A DNA stretch of 64,000 nt from JBBATK01 sp044224515 (GTDB lineage: Bacteria > Bacteroidota > Ignavibacteria > Kapaibacteriales > NICIL-2), in assembly GCA_044224515.1 (NCBI GenBank), contig JBGAKH010000001.1, positions 248,001 to 312,000 of the forward strand, given 5' to 3'. Below the pieces are notes generated by a model, which saw nothing but the letters and a program-made list of their open reading frames with translations, was not told where the DNA came from and did no database searches. Made by a program: the position numbers and the translations under genes. Positions 44,435-52,710 of this stretch are shown piece after piece (position 1 is the first letter of the stretch; each line of letters begins with the position of its first letter).

Positions 44435-45832
44435 TTAGGAAACCCGTACAAAACGAGCTGCAAAGAGATTATCGTTCTTGTGAAGCGCGAGACGACACTG
44501 TACATTACCATCAACAACATAGTCCGGGTCACATTCGTTTTCTGCAGTTTCGTGCTTGAAGTTGGGATGGAGCGCAAGGAACCAATCCACGACCTCTGTG
44601 GTTTCTTCGGCTTCAAAACTTTGGGCGCAGTAAATGAGAGCTCCTCCTATGCGCACGAGCTCTGCGGCTTCGATTAGTTTGGCGTGTTGGAGTTGTACCG
44701 CTTTTCGCACCGCGTCAAGCTCCAGCTTCCACCTCAATTCCGGGAAGAGGTTTAAGGTTCCGAGTCCACTCACAGGCACTTCAAGGACAACAATATCATA
44801 GCCCTTCTCCTGCACCTCGAGAGCTGCAGAGGCGACAGCAACAGTTTTGTCAAATCCCAAGATGTTGAGCTGTGATCGTAATCTGGGCAGATACGCTTCC
44901 ATCGAACAGGCAGAGCTGATATGTGCTTCGTTGGCACTCAATGCGCACAAAGCAAGCAACAGATAACTGTTCGTTGCTCCCAAACACAAAACATTGCTGC
45001 CCTTGGTCATTTTTGCGAGTTTCGCGGCCTGCATGTCAGATGCACTGCAAACAAAAGCTCTACCATCGTTTATAATCTCCATTGCGGCAACATTTTGTAA
45101 TCCGTTGATTCGCATGAGATCTTCAGCCGCCGTAATGGGTTCGCAATGACAGTCGTGATCCTTCAGCCATTGCGTAAGCTCAGAGCCTGTCCACCGCAGG
45201 CGATTCGCACCAAGTGTAATGCTCGGTCGCTCGTTGTTTGTGCTGAGTATACGTTCGGCAGCCTCATCGCCAAATCGTTCACACCAGCGCTTGACGATCC
45301 AAAGCGGGTGCGACAAGGTCACGGAATAAAAAAGTTGAATATTCTCATCCTTGTTTGGATAGCGTATTCCTTCAACGTTGCGCAGAATGTTCTTCAAGAC
45401 ACCGGCAATGATGTTTGCCGACTTATCATCTTTGATCCGTCGAATCATGGAAGCACACTCGTTCACAGCCATGCTCGGCGGGATTTTCGAGAGCATAAGA
45501 ATTTGATACAACGCGACCCGCATTGCATTCTTCACGGTAACAATGCACTTCGTAAACTCACCGTGATAGAAGCCTGTGAGTACCCAGTCCAAACGGGCTT
45601 GCCAACGGAGTGTTCCATAGACGAGCTCAATGAGCAAGGCCCGATCGTATTGCGACCACTCGCTCATTCGTAACTCGAGGTCGATAAGTTTGTCAATACG
45701 AAATGCTGAACTCTCTGCCTTGCTTAGGATTCGAACGGCAACACCTCGTGGGCCGGTGAAAAGCAATGAAGGCTGCTCTGCTTCGTCTTTCATCGTATCT
45801 ATTCCGGGTATACTATCTGCCTGAAACGCCAT
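44435..45832 (-). CDS. Degenerate RsmB-like (NusB-RsmB domain) protein, probably not an active methyltransferase
   Basis: 465 residues with the RsmB layout: NusB-like RNA-binding domain (about 28-160), a linker, and a Rossmann methyltransferase domain (about 200-465). RsmB normally makes m5C967 in 16S rRNA. The key motifs have decayed: the SAM-binding DxCAAPGGKT is CLGATNSYLL (283-292); PCSG, with the first catalytic Cys, is PVSG (353-356); and TCS, with the second Cys, is AQS (403-405). The surrounding sequence aligns well, and the frame is intact, so it is not a simple pseudogene. It might keep only an RNA-binding role. It lies 18 bp upstream of the propeller gene. Confidence 0.82.
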   Translation of the reverse strand: MAFQADSIPGIDTMKDEAEQPSLLFTGPRGVAVRILSKAESSAFRIDKLIDLELRMSEWSQYDRALLIELVYGTLRWQARLDWVLTGFYHGEFTKCIVTVKNAMRVALYQILMLSKIPPSMAVNECASMIRRIKDDKSANIIAGVLKNILRNVEGIRYPNKDENIQLFYSVTLSHPLWIVKRWCERFGDEAAERILSTNNERPSITLGANRLRWTGSELTQWLKDHDCHCEPITAAEDLMRINGLQNVAAMEIINDGRAFVCSASDMQAAKLAKMTKGSNVLCLGATNSYLLLALCALSANEAHISSACSMEAYLPRLRSQLNILGFDKTVAVASAALEVQEKGYDIVVLEVPVSGLGTLNLFPELRWKLELDAVRKAVQLQHAKLIEAAELVRIGGALIYCAQSFEAEETTEVVDWFLALHPNFKHETAENECDPDYVVDGNVQCRLALHKNDNLFAARFVRVS

Positions 45833-45850
45833 TATTCCTTCTTTCTCCTG

Positions 45851-45912
45851 AAACCTTGTTGTCGTAGTTTTGTTACTCAGGTGAAACCTGCGTCACTGCG
45901 GAGGTTTCACTC
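45851..45912. promoter_or_regulatory. Three copies of TGAAACCT in a divergent promoter region
   Basis: TGAAACCT occurs at 45851 and 45884, and its inverse AGGTTTCA at 45904. The last two form a 9-bp stem (45883-45891 with 45904-45912). They lie between the divergent RsmB-like and beta-barrel genes and could be an operator. Confidence 0.4.
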
Positions 45913-45965
45913 TGCAAGATAAGAAAGTACGCGGTACAAGTATCGCCACACAGGGACGTAGCGCC

Positions 45966-46799
45966 ATGCATCGATTAACTCTTGTTTTGGTTCTTTTATT
46001 GGGCTCTGCATCTCTCGTTTATGCCGGGGAGCAAGAAGAATCACCAATTTTGGCTCTGAACACGCGCCCTGCCCACGTTGGCGGCTTTCTTGGGCTCGGG
46101 GGCTTATGGCAGTCCGGTCTTTTTACGGTGGATTGTAATTGCAATTCTTTTAAAGATGGCGGCGGAACTCAGTTTAGCATTGGCGCTCTCTATGAAGCGG
46201 AGACGAACAGTTCCCTCCTCTTTGGAGGGCAGCTTGGCTTTGAACGACGTTCCCTTGAAGCCCGCTATTTGTTAACAGAAGACACGACCCTAAGCTCAAG
46301 TAACGGCAGCACAAAACCTTCTACCGTTCAGCTGACCTTCAGACACGCCGCAACAGTTAGTCTCAGTTCCCTTTTTCTGAAACCATACGTAAAATGGTTT
46401 CCGATAAAGCCTAAAGTGTTTGCACGTCTTGGGCTTAACGCAAGCCTGGTCGTCAAGGCTGAAAAGGAGTTTCACAAGACCCTTCTGACGAATGCCGTGC
46501 AACTGGATAATGGCGATATAGTATCCATTTCACTGGATAGATCGCGCCTGGAAGCCTCCGGATTCACCATGCTTAATGATAACGAGGTAATCCTGCAACA
46601 AGGCTCAATGCAAGGCGCAAGCTCCTTTCTCGTTTCGCTTTGTCCTGCGATAGGAGCTGAGTTACGAGTGTCAAAACATATGTTCTTATGTCCGGTAGTG
46701 GAATACTCCCTGGATCTTACGGCGCTTTCTTCCACAGACACCTCCTTCAAAACCAATGCACTACAGTTTTTCATCGAGCTTCACTACGAACTTCCATAG
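45966..46799 (+). CDS. Putative outer-membrane beta-barrel protein
   Basis: 277 residues with a signal peptide (LTLVLVLLLGSASLVYAG). The mature sequence is rich in alternating hydrophobic residues and ends in a strand with an aromatic-rich close (LQFFIELHYELP), as in small outer-membrane barrels. Segments such as GLGGLWQSGLFTVDCNCNSF and KPYVKWFPIKPKVFARLGLNASL fit transmembrane strands. It looks like the general PorT-like/outer-membrane beta-barrel group but no specific family is certain. Function is unknown. Confidence 0.6.
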   Translation: MHRLTLVLVLLLGSASLVYAGEQEESPILALNTRPAHVGGFLGLGGLWQSGLFTVDCNCNSFKDGGGTQFSIGALYEAETNSSLLFGGQLGFERRSLEARYLLTEDTTLSSSNGSTKPSTVQLTFRHAATVSLSSLFLKPYVKWFPIKPKVFARLGLNASLVVKAEKEFHKTLLTNAVQLDNGDIVSISLDRSRLEASGFTMLNDNEVILQQGSMQGASSFLVSLCPAIGAELRVSKHMFLCPVVEYSLDLTALSSTDTSFKTNALQFFIELHYELP

Positions 46800-46883
46800 C
46801 CTCTGAATAGAGGGATGCCGGCATTCCTGCTTGAAAACGCGTCAAAATGGCCCCAAAAGCTACGATCAACTTTATCCGTACTA

Positions 46884-46914
46884 TTGTCCATTTCATTGTT
46901 TTTACGTAATTTTG
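46884..46914 (+). promoter_or_regulatory. Bacteroidota-type promoter for rpoZ
   Basis: TTG (46884-46886) and TAATTTTG (46907-46914) are separated by 20 bp, an exact match to the -33/-7 pattern. The rpoZ ATG follows 64 bp later. Confidence 0.65.
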
Positions 46915-46977
46915 TGGTTTGGCAGTCAAAAGCTGCGCTACCGTTTGGTACTTTCACACACATCAAAAGAGGTTGGT

Positions 46978-47286
46978 ATGGTTTCTCACATGAGTATTGT
47001 TAATCCCGTTGAAGTCAAAATGAAGGAATCAGCTCGTGGCTCACTCTATGAGTCAATTGTGGCTATGGGATTGCGGGCTCGTCAAGTGAACGATCAAATC
47101 AAAACACAACTTCAGGCTAAGATGGCAGACATCATCACCGATGGTGATGAAAGCGAAGGCACGAACTTTGACCAACTCGCCGTTAGCCGCGAGTTTGATT
47201 CCGTTCCGAAGCCAACGTTCATTGCAATGCGTGAAATGTTCGACGACTCGTTGGAATACAACATTCCGGAAGAGAAGCAAGACTAA
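46978..47286 (+). CDS. rpoZ: DNA-directed RNA polymerase omega subunit
   Basis: 102 residues from ATG 46978, fixed by AAGAGG five bases upstream; the longer frame upstream is leader. It has the omega-type helical segment ARGSLYESIVAMGLRARQVNDQIKTQLQAKM and an acidic tail. The omega subunit helps fold and assemble the beta-prime subunit. The neighbouring coaBC gene is a frequent partner of rpoZ, which supports the call. A terminator or attenuator hairpin lies between the two genes. Confidence 0.88.
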   Translation: MVSHMSIVNPVEVKMKESARGSLYESIVAMGLRARQVNDQIKTQLQAKMADIITDGDESEGTNFDQLAVSREFDSVPKPTFIAMREMFDDSLEYNIPEEKQD

Positions 47287-47304
47287 TCTGATTTCTGAGA
47301 TTGG

Positions 47305-47339
47305 AAGCCGTATTGCCGAAGCATTACGGCTTTTTTTTT
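47305..47339 (+). terminator. Terminator/attenuator between rpoZ and coaBC
   Basis: An 8-bp stem AAGCCGTA/TACGGCTT (47305-47312 with 47325-47332) followed by a run of T to 47339. coaBC starts 49 bp later, so the two genes may be only partly cotranscribed. Confidence 0.82.
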
Positions 47340-47387
47340 ACCCCTCTCGCGAATCCTTGAATTCGCACAGCGACATCACGCATCGAA

Positions 47388-48806
47388 ATGAGCACTTCAG
47401 GTCCATACATACTCCTTGGTATAAGCGGCAGTATTGCGGCGTATAAAAGTCCTCTCCTTCTGCGCCTTTTCCAAGAACGCGGACTAGACGTGCGCGTCGT
47501 CATGACTCCTTCTGCTGCTGAGTTTGTAAGTCCGCTCGTCTTGAGCAATCTGAGCAAACATGCAGTTGTACGAGATATGTTCGATGAGCAAACGCAGCGT
47601 GATGGTTCTTGGCATATTCATCTTGCTCGCGATTCTGCGGCACTGGTCATTGCACCTGCTTCCGCTAAAACATTGGCTTCTCTAGCGTATGGTCTCAGCG
47701 ACACTGCTCTAAGCGTGGTTGCCATGGCACTACCACCGCAAACTCCACTTGTCATCGCCCCTGCGATGGACACAGAAATGTGGGAGCACCCGGCAACGCA
47801 AGCAAACATTGAACTTCTCCGTAAACGAGGTGCTCATATCATCGATCCGGAAATCGGGAAGCTTGCCAGCGGTCTATACGGAAAAGGCCGCCTCGCAGAC
47901 ATTCAAGTGATCGTGAAGACCACACTCGAACTACTTCCGAACGATGTTTCCTCTCTTGCAACGACAGCTACGGTCACAAACGCAACGCAGCAACGTAGCA
48001 CTGAAAAGGATCCACGTCCTTCCGAAGCAGCATCTTTGCAGCAAGCGCTCAACCGATCAAGCCTGAGTCTTGATCAAGCCGCGGAGCTTAATCGCTTGCA
48101 AGCCGAACTAGACCTGCTAGACGTGAAGCTACAGCAGCGTCTTCAGCCATTAGTAGCCAAGAGAGTTCTGATAACAGCCGGTCCAACCCGAGAACCGATC
48201 GATGACGTCAGATTTCTCTCGAATTACTCGAGCGGAAAAATGGGATTCGCCTTAGCAGAAGCAGCGGCTAAAGCCGGAGCAAACGTGATACTCATTAGCG
48301 GTCCGGTTCATTTATCTACGCCGGCAAAGGTCCAACGAATTGATGTCGAGAGTGCTCAGCAGATGTTGAATGCCGTGCAACAGCACTCCGATGATTATGA
48401 TCTCGCGATTGCCTGCGCAGCGGTTGCCGACTATGCCCCGCAACGTGTGGCCTCTAAATTGAAAAAGAGTCAGCTCGGCGATGAGTTTGATTTACACCTA
48501 CAAGCGACACCGGACATCCTAAGATGGCTCGGCGAAACGAAGAAGCAAGGACAGGTTGTTGTTGGGTTTGCACTGGAGTCTGAGAACGAAGTCCAGTATG
48601 GCACTGACAAGCTCCGGAAGAAGAAATGCGACATGATCGTAGTGAATAGCTCAAAGCCGGATAACAGCGCGATTGCTTCCGATGAAAACCAGATAACACT
48701 GGTTTGGAACGAAGAAGAAGGCGTCCAATCGCAAGCGATGCAGCGCATGTCCAAGTTCAATTGCGCCCTCACCATTTTGGAGTACAGTTCTCGAATGTTG
48801 CACTGA
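47388..48806 (+). CDS. coaBC: Bifunctional phosphopantothenoylcysteine decarboxylase / phosphopantothenate--cysteine ligase
   Basis: A 472-residue enzyme of coenzyme A biosynthesis. The N-terminal flavin-dependent decarboxylase (CoaC, about 1-185) shows ILLGISGSIAAYKS, the His in WHIHLARDSAALVIAPASAKT, PAMDTEMW and GKLASGLYGKGRLAD, the variant usual in Bacteroidota. The C-terminal ligase (CoaB, about 260-472) shows TAGPTREPIDDVRFLSNYSSGKMG and AAVADYAPQ. The linker of about 70 residues (185-258) is unusually long and includes a short coiled coil (AAELNRLQAELDLLDVKLQQRL). It follows rpoZ. Confidence 0.94.
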   Translation: MSTSGPYILLGISGSIAAYKSPLLLRLFQERGLDVRVVMTPSAAEFVSPLVLSNLSKHAVVRDMFDEQTQRDGSWHIHLARDSAALVIAPASAKTLASLAYGLSDTALSVVAMALPPQTPLVIAPAMDTEMWEHPATQANIELLRKRGAHIIDPEIGKLASGLYGKGRLADIQVIVKTTLELLPNDVSSLATTATVTNATQQRSTEKDPRPSEAASLQQALNRSSLSLDQAAELNRLQAELDLLDVKLQQRLQPLVAKRVLITAGPTREPIDDVRFLSNYSSGKMGFALAEAAAKAGANVILISGPVHLSTPAKVQRIDVESAQQMLNAVQQHSDDYDLAIACAAVADYAPQRVASKLKKSQLGDEFDLHLQATPDILRWLGETKKQGQVVVGFALESENEVQYGTDKLRKKKCDMIVVNSSKPDNSAIASDENQITLVWNEEEGVQSQAMQRMSKFNCALTILEYSSRMLH

Positions 48807-48827
48807 GTAGCTTTGAGTCTCTTTGTA

Positions 48828-48850
48828 CCGTGCAGGCTTCGCCCGCACGG
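48828..48850. repeat. Triloop hairpin (TTC/GAA family), one mismatch
   Basis: A 10-bp stem with one A-C mismatch around TTC, between coaBC and the ABC-F gene. The centre reads GCTTCGC. Confidence 0.55.
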
Positions 48851-48917
48851 GCGAGAAGGACTATGCTTAGCGTTCTTTTCGCTTTACTTTTTATTCGTAC
48901 CTCGTATTTGAAGATTC

Positions 48918-50864
48918 ATGATAACTATTTCACACGTTAGCATACGATTTGGCGGTCATGCACTTTTTGATGATATCACGGCGACAATTGGTCCACGAGA
49001 TCGCATCGGTCTCGTCGGAAAAAACGGTGCCGGCAAGTCTTCCCTACTTAAGCTGCTTGCCCGTATCAATAGACCGGATGAGGGCGACATCATCACACCA
49101 AACGCTTACAAGATCGCATACTTGCCACAAGATGGCATTACCGCGAGCGGACAAAGTGTGTATGATGAGATTGCAACCCACTCGTTTCGACGACACTTGG
49201 AGTTAGACAGACGCATTCATGCCATTAGTGATGAGCTGACGCAGCGCACTGATTATGAAAGCGATGCGTACATGGATTTGCTGCATGAAATGGGTGATGC
49301 GCACGATGAGTTTGATCGCATAGGCGGAGCAACCATGCGAACGGAAATCGAGACGGTTATGTCCGGACTTGGTTTTCGTTCCGACGATATGGAGCGCTTT
49401 TGCGAAGAGTTTAGCGGTGGCTGGCAAATGCGTATCGAGTTAGGAAAGATCTTGCTCTCCAAGCCCGACTGCATTCTTCTTGACGAGCCTACGAACCACT
49501 TGGACATTGAGTCTATCCAATGGTTGGAGAACTTCTTGAAAGCGTATGACGGAAGCGTTGTCATGGTCTCCCACGATAGAGCTTTTCTGGATGTGGTAAC
49601 GAATCGCACAATTGAGATCACGAACGGACACATTGAGGATTACGGCGTATCGTACTCGAAATACGTCGTACAACGCGCTGAACGACGCACACAACTGGAA
49701 GCAGCCCATAAGAACCAACAACGAGACATCGCGCAGCAGGAACGTTTTATCGAGCGATTTCGAGCAAAGGCAACCTTCGCAACGCGCGTACAGTCGCGGG
49801 TTAAACTCCTCGATAAGGTTGAGCGCATCGAATTGGAGGATGAAGACACCTCAGCGATCAACTTCCAGTTCCCTCCTGCACCACGTAGTGGTCGGACGGT
49901 TGTGGAGATCCTCGGATTGTCAAAGTCATATGGACAAAAGTCCGTACTTCGCTCCGTTGACTTTGCACTCGAACGCGGAGACCGTGTAGCCTTTGTCGGT
50001 AAAAACGGACAAGGCAAGACAACTCTGAGTCGTATCGTGGCCGGCAAAGAGACGTACGATGGTACTTTGACTATAGGACACAATGTTCAAATCGGCTACT
50101 TCGAACAGCACCAGGCTGAATCGTTGGACGGCGACGCCACAGCTTTCGAAGTCATTGACAACGCCGCCAAAGGAGAAATGCGCTCGAAGATTCGTAGTCT
50201 CCTTGGTGCTTTCTTGTTCAGTGGTGACGCTGTATACAAGAAAGTAAAGGTTCTTTCCGGTGGAGAAAAGTCTCGTCTTGCTATGGCCAAGCTCCTGTTA
50301 GAACCTTCTAACCTGCTCATCCTTGATGAGCCGACGAATCACCTTGACATGCGTTCGAAAGACGTTCTCAAGCAAGCTCTGCTGGGCTACGAGGGTTCGC
50401 TTCTCGTAGTATCGCATGACCGCGAGTTTCTCGAAGGATTGACAACCAAGGTCGTGGAGTTTCGCGACGGTGGTTTACGTGAATATAGCGGTGATATTTA
50501 CGAGTATTTAAAGGCGCGACAAATTGAGAATCTTCGTGAGCTCGAAGCAAACTCAAAACAGAGACAACAGGCAGAACAACCAAAGTCACAAAATCAAGCC
50601 GATCGCGAGTCACGAAAAAATCGAGAGAAGGAACAGCGTCGTCTTCAACGTGTCGTTGAGGAACACGAAGAGGCTATCTCAGCGCTAGAGAAAGAAATCG
50701 CAAAGAGCGATGAAAAACTCAAGGACCCGGATTTCTACGCCTCCGCGCAATCTGCTTCCCTGTTGGCAACCTACAACGAGGCTCAGAAAAAGTTAGAGCA
50801 ACGTATGGCACAATGGGAAGTGGCCACCGATGAACTTAGACGTTTCGAGCAAGAGCCTGAGTAA
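48918..50864 (+). CDS. ABC-F family ATPase (ribosome-associated type)
   Basis: 648 residues with two ABC domains and no membrane segments. Domain 1 (about 1-250): GKNGAGKSS, signature FSGGWQMR, Walker B CILLDEPTNHLD. The ABC-F linker (about 250-320) is charged and helical. Domain 2 (about 325-530): GKNGQGKTT, LSGGEKSRLAMAKLL, NLLILDEPTNHLD. A C-terminal coiled coil (about 545-640) is of the Uup/YdiF type. Such proteins act on ribosomes in translation quality control or rescue. The stop codon lies inside the first unit of a 12-bp tandem repeat, and a second frame overlaps the last 11 codons. Confidence 0.93.
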   Translation: MITISHVSIRFGGHALFDDITATIGPRDRIGLVGKNGAGKSSLLKLLARINRPDEGDIITPNAYKIAYLPQDGITASGQSVYDEIATHSFRRHLELDRRIHAISDELTQRTDYESDAYMDLLHEMGDAHDEFDRIGGATMRTEIETVMSGLGFRSDDMERFCEEFSGGWQMRIELGKILLSKPDCILLDEPTNHLDIESIQWLENFLKAYDGSVVMVSHDRAFLDVVTNRTIEITNGHIEDYGVSYSKYVVQRAERRTQLEAAHKNQQRDIAQQERFIERFRAKATFATRVQSRVKLLDKVERIELEDEDTSAINFQFPPAPRSGRTVVEILGLSKSYGQKSVLRSVDFALERGDRVAFVGKNGQGKTTLSRIVAGKETYDGTLTIGHNVQIGYFEQHQAESLDGDATAFEVIDNAAKGEMRSKIRSLLGAFLFSGDAVYKKVKVLSGGEKSRLAMAKLLLEPSNLLILDEPTNHLDMRSKDVLKQALLGYEGSLLVVSHDREFLEGLTTKVVEFRDGGLREYSGDIYEYLKARQIENLRELEANSKQRQQAEQPKSQNQADRESRKNREKEQRRLQRVVEEHEEAISALEKEIAKSDEKLKDPDFYASAQSASLLATYNEAQKKLEQRMAQWEVATDELRRFEQEPE

Positions 50865-50994
50865 GAGTCTGCGTAAGAGCCTGAGTAAGAGTCTGAGTCT
50901 GAGTAAGAGTCTGCGTAAGAGCCTGAGTAAGAGTCTGCGTAAGAGCCGCAGTAACAGCTTCAAAGAATTCCTGAGTAATAGCGCCGATCCATAG
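50830..50994 (+). CDS. Possible 54-residue Ser/Leu/Lys/Arg repeat peptide (overlapping frame)
   Basis: An ATG in the +1 frame inside the ABC-F C-terminus opens a 54-codon frame through the tandem repeat, ending TAG 50992-50994. The product starts MNLDVSS and repeats LSKS/LRKS tetrads, giving a very basic peptide. The other two plus-strand frames are closed by stops in almost every repeat unit. There is no strong ribosome binding site. It may be a real small protein, a frameshift extension of the ABC-F protein, or chance. Confidence 0.25.
   Translation: MNLDVSSKSLSKSLRKSLSKSLSLSKSLRKSLSKSLRKSRSNSFKEFLSNSADP
50857..50982 (+). repeat. 12-bp tandem repeat (VNTR-like)
   Basis: Units of CTGAGTAAGAGT and CTGCGTAAGAGC alternate from 50857 to 50946, interrupted by one 6-bp half unit at 50893-50898. 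Degenerate units follow to 50982. The pattern A-B-A-half-A-B-A-B suggests expansion by a 24-bp higher-order unit. All lengths are multiples of three. Confidence 0.92.
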
Positions 50995-51049
50995 TTATGT
51001 GACTCGATGTCTGAAATCGAAGCGGCTCTGCAAAACACACCACGCAAAG

Positions 51050-51072
51050 AAGGGCATGCGAAGCATGCCCTT
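51050..51072. repeat. Triloop hairpin (GAA family) between convergent genes
   Basis: A perfect 10-bp stem around GAA with central GCGAAGC, downstream of ABC-F (+) and xth (-). It is followed on the plus strand by AAGAAAAAG and on the minus strand by TCTTTG; it may serve as the terminator for one or both. Confidence 0.65.
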
Positions 51073-51106
51073 AAGAAAAAGACTTTTTGTGTTGAGTGAT
51101 ACCCTA

Positions 51107-51901
51107 CTACAATGTCAATTGTATTGCAACGGGACAGTGGTCGCTGCCCAACACGTGTGGAAGTATTTCAGCGTGTGTCAGCTTGGGAAGCAGATCGTTT
51201 GAGACGAAGTGGTAATCAATACGCCAGCCGATGTTTTTCTCTCGTGCGCCTGCACGCTGGCTCCACCACGAATAGTGTCCACCCTCCTGCTGAAACGCTC
51301 GAAAGGTATCCGTATAGCCTTCAGCCACAATGCCGTCCAATACTTTACGTTCGACGTCCAGGAACCCCGAGGTCTCTCGGTTCTGTTTTGGTCGGGCCAA
51401 ATCAAGATCGTTGTGTGCTGTGTTATAGTCTCCGCATATCACGAGTTTGCGTCCTTGCTTGCGCAATTCTCTCGCATGGGCGAAGAGTGCCTCGTAGAAG
51501 TCTAACTTGTAATAGAGTCGAGCTAGCTTTGCCGCATCTCCTTCAGCTTCTTTCTCGCTGTAGCCTTTTGGGAAGTATACACCCATCACGATGAACTCAC
51601 CAAAATCAGCTTCAATGAAACGACCTTCCGCATCGAAGCGCTCGATACCGAAACCATTGCGGACCGATATCGGCTCGGTTTTGGAGTAGAGCGCAACGCC
51701 GCTGTAGCCTTTTTTGAGTTGGTGCGGGTAGTAAAATGCTTTGTAGCCTTTAGGCTCTCTCTTATCCTCGTCTATCTGTTCGCGATCCGCGCGAACTTCT
51801 TGCAGACACAAAATGTCGGGTTGATCAGCTTCCAAGTAGTCGAAAAAGCCCTTTTTGTGCACGGCACGAATACCATTCACGTTCCATGATACTATTCTCA
51901 T
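51107..51901 (-). CDS. xth: Exodeoxyribonuclease III
   Basis: 264 residues of the exonuclease III / AP endonuclease family. Conserved motifs: SWNVNGIRAV (5-14), LCLQEVRAD with the catalytic Glu, GYSGVALYSK, VICGDYNTAHNDLDLARPK, IGWRIDYHFVS and the closing GSDHCPVAIQL with the catalytic His. The enzyme cuts at abasic sites and trims blocked 3' ends in base excision repair. Length is normal. Its start overlaps the mtgA stop by four bases, so the two genes form an operon. Confidence 0.95.
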   Translation of the reverse strand: MRIVSWNVNGIRAVHKKGFFDYLEADQPDILCLQEVRADREQIDEDKREPKGYKAFYYPHQLKKGYSGVALYSKTEPISVRNGFGIERFDAEGRFIEADFGEFIVMGVYFPKGYSEKEAEGDAAKLARLYYKLDFYEALFAHARELRKQGRKLVICGDYNTAHNDLDLARPKQNRETSGFLDVERKVLDGIVAEGYTDTFRAFQQEGGHYSWWSQRAGAREKNIGWRIDYHFVSNDLLPKLTHAEILPHVLGSDHCPVAIQLTL

Positions 51902-52602
51902 TCTTTGCCTTTCGATTTAGTTTTTGGTACAGCAATGGAGTTCATGCGCGCCAGTATAAAACCTTTACGTTTCATAATGTACGACGTTGGTTTTGAGGCT
52001 GACCAGCGACGTGGGTTCGGTACGATTGATGCAAGCAGCGCTGCCTCTCCGGCGCTAAGGTTTTTTGCAGATTTTTTGAAATAGAACTGAGCGGCGGCTT
52101 CCACCCCGTAGATGCCATCTCCCCACTCAATCACGTTAGCGTAGACTTCCAGAATCCTCTTCTTTCCCCATACAGCTTCAATTAAGACGGTGAAGTATGC
52201 CTCTAAGGCTTTGCGTATGTAGTTGCGTCCGGGCCAGAGGAAAACGTTTTTCGCAGTCTGCATTGAAATAGTCGAAGCTCCATAGAGTTTCTTCCCGTCT
52301 GACCTTTTGTTGCGTTCGCGAGCTCGCTCAATTGCTTTCCAGTCGAATCCGTCGTGTGACAAAAACTTAGCGTCCTCGCCCGACATTAAGGCCTTAAAAA
52401 CATTTGGAGATATCTCTTCGTATGATCTCCATTGTTTGTCTATTCCTACAGACTTTCCGTCAAACCAACCCTCTACCACGCGTTCCACCATCAGAATCGT
52501 AAACGGTGGACGAATGACAGCATACACTGCAACAAGGAGAACGGAGCCTATAACAAAGCCAATAACCAACTTTAGAGTCCATTTTAGGATTTTTTTCCAC
52601 AT
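51898..52602 (-). CDS. mtgA: Monofunctional biosynthetic peptidoglycan transglycosylase
   Basis: A 234-residue GT51 enzyme with one N-terminal membrane helix (about 12-32) and no transpeptidase domain. Motifs: SGEDAKFLSHDGFDW with the catalytic Glu, GASTISMQTAKNVFLWPGRNYIRK, and KKRILEVYANVIEWGDGIYGVEAAAQFYFKKSAKNLSAGEAALLASIVPNP. It extends glycan strands from lipid II. The basic tail (KTKSKGKE) is short. It is cotranscribed with xth and complements the class A PBP at 29.8 kb. Confidence 0.94.
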   Translation of the reverse strand: MWKKILKWTLKLVIGFVIGSVLLVAVYAVIRPPFTILMVERVVEGWFDGKSVGIDKQWRSYEEISPNVFKALMSGEDAKFLSHDGFDWKAIERARERNKRSDGKKLYGASTISMQTAKNVFLWPGRNYIRKALEAYFTVLIEAVWGKKRILEVYANVIEWGDGIYGVEAAAQFYFKKSAKNLSAGEAALLASIVPNPRRWSASKPTSYIMKRKGFILARMNSIAVPKTKSKGKE

Positions 52603-52710
52603 ATCCTTAGAAGATTATGTTATTGCCGCTTTCTTTTACTTTTTTTTCGGTATTTTGCAACTATAACCTTGATTATTTAGTATTCGCTTCGACAATCAGC
52701 TATTTTCATC

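Noticed and set aside
50793..51047. Leu/Arg-rich minus-strand frame across the tandem repeat
   Set aside because: It is the antisense reading of the 12-bp repeat, with low-complexity LLLRLLRR and no start signal.
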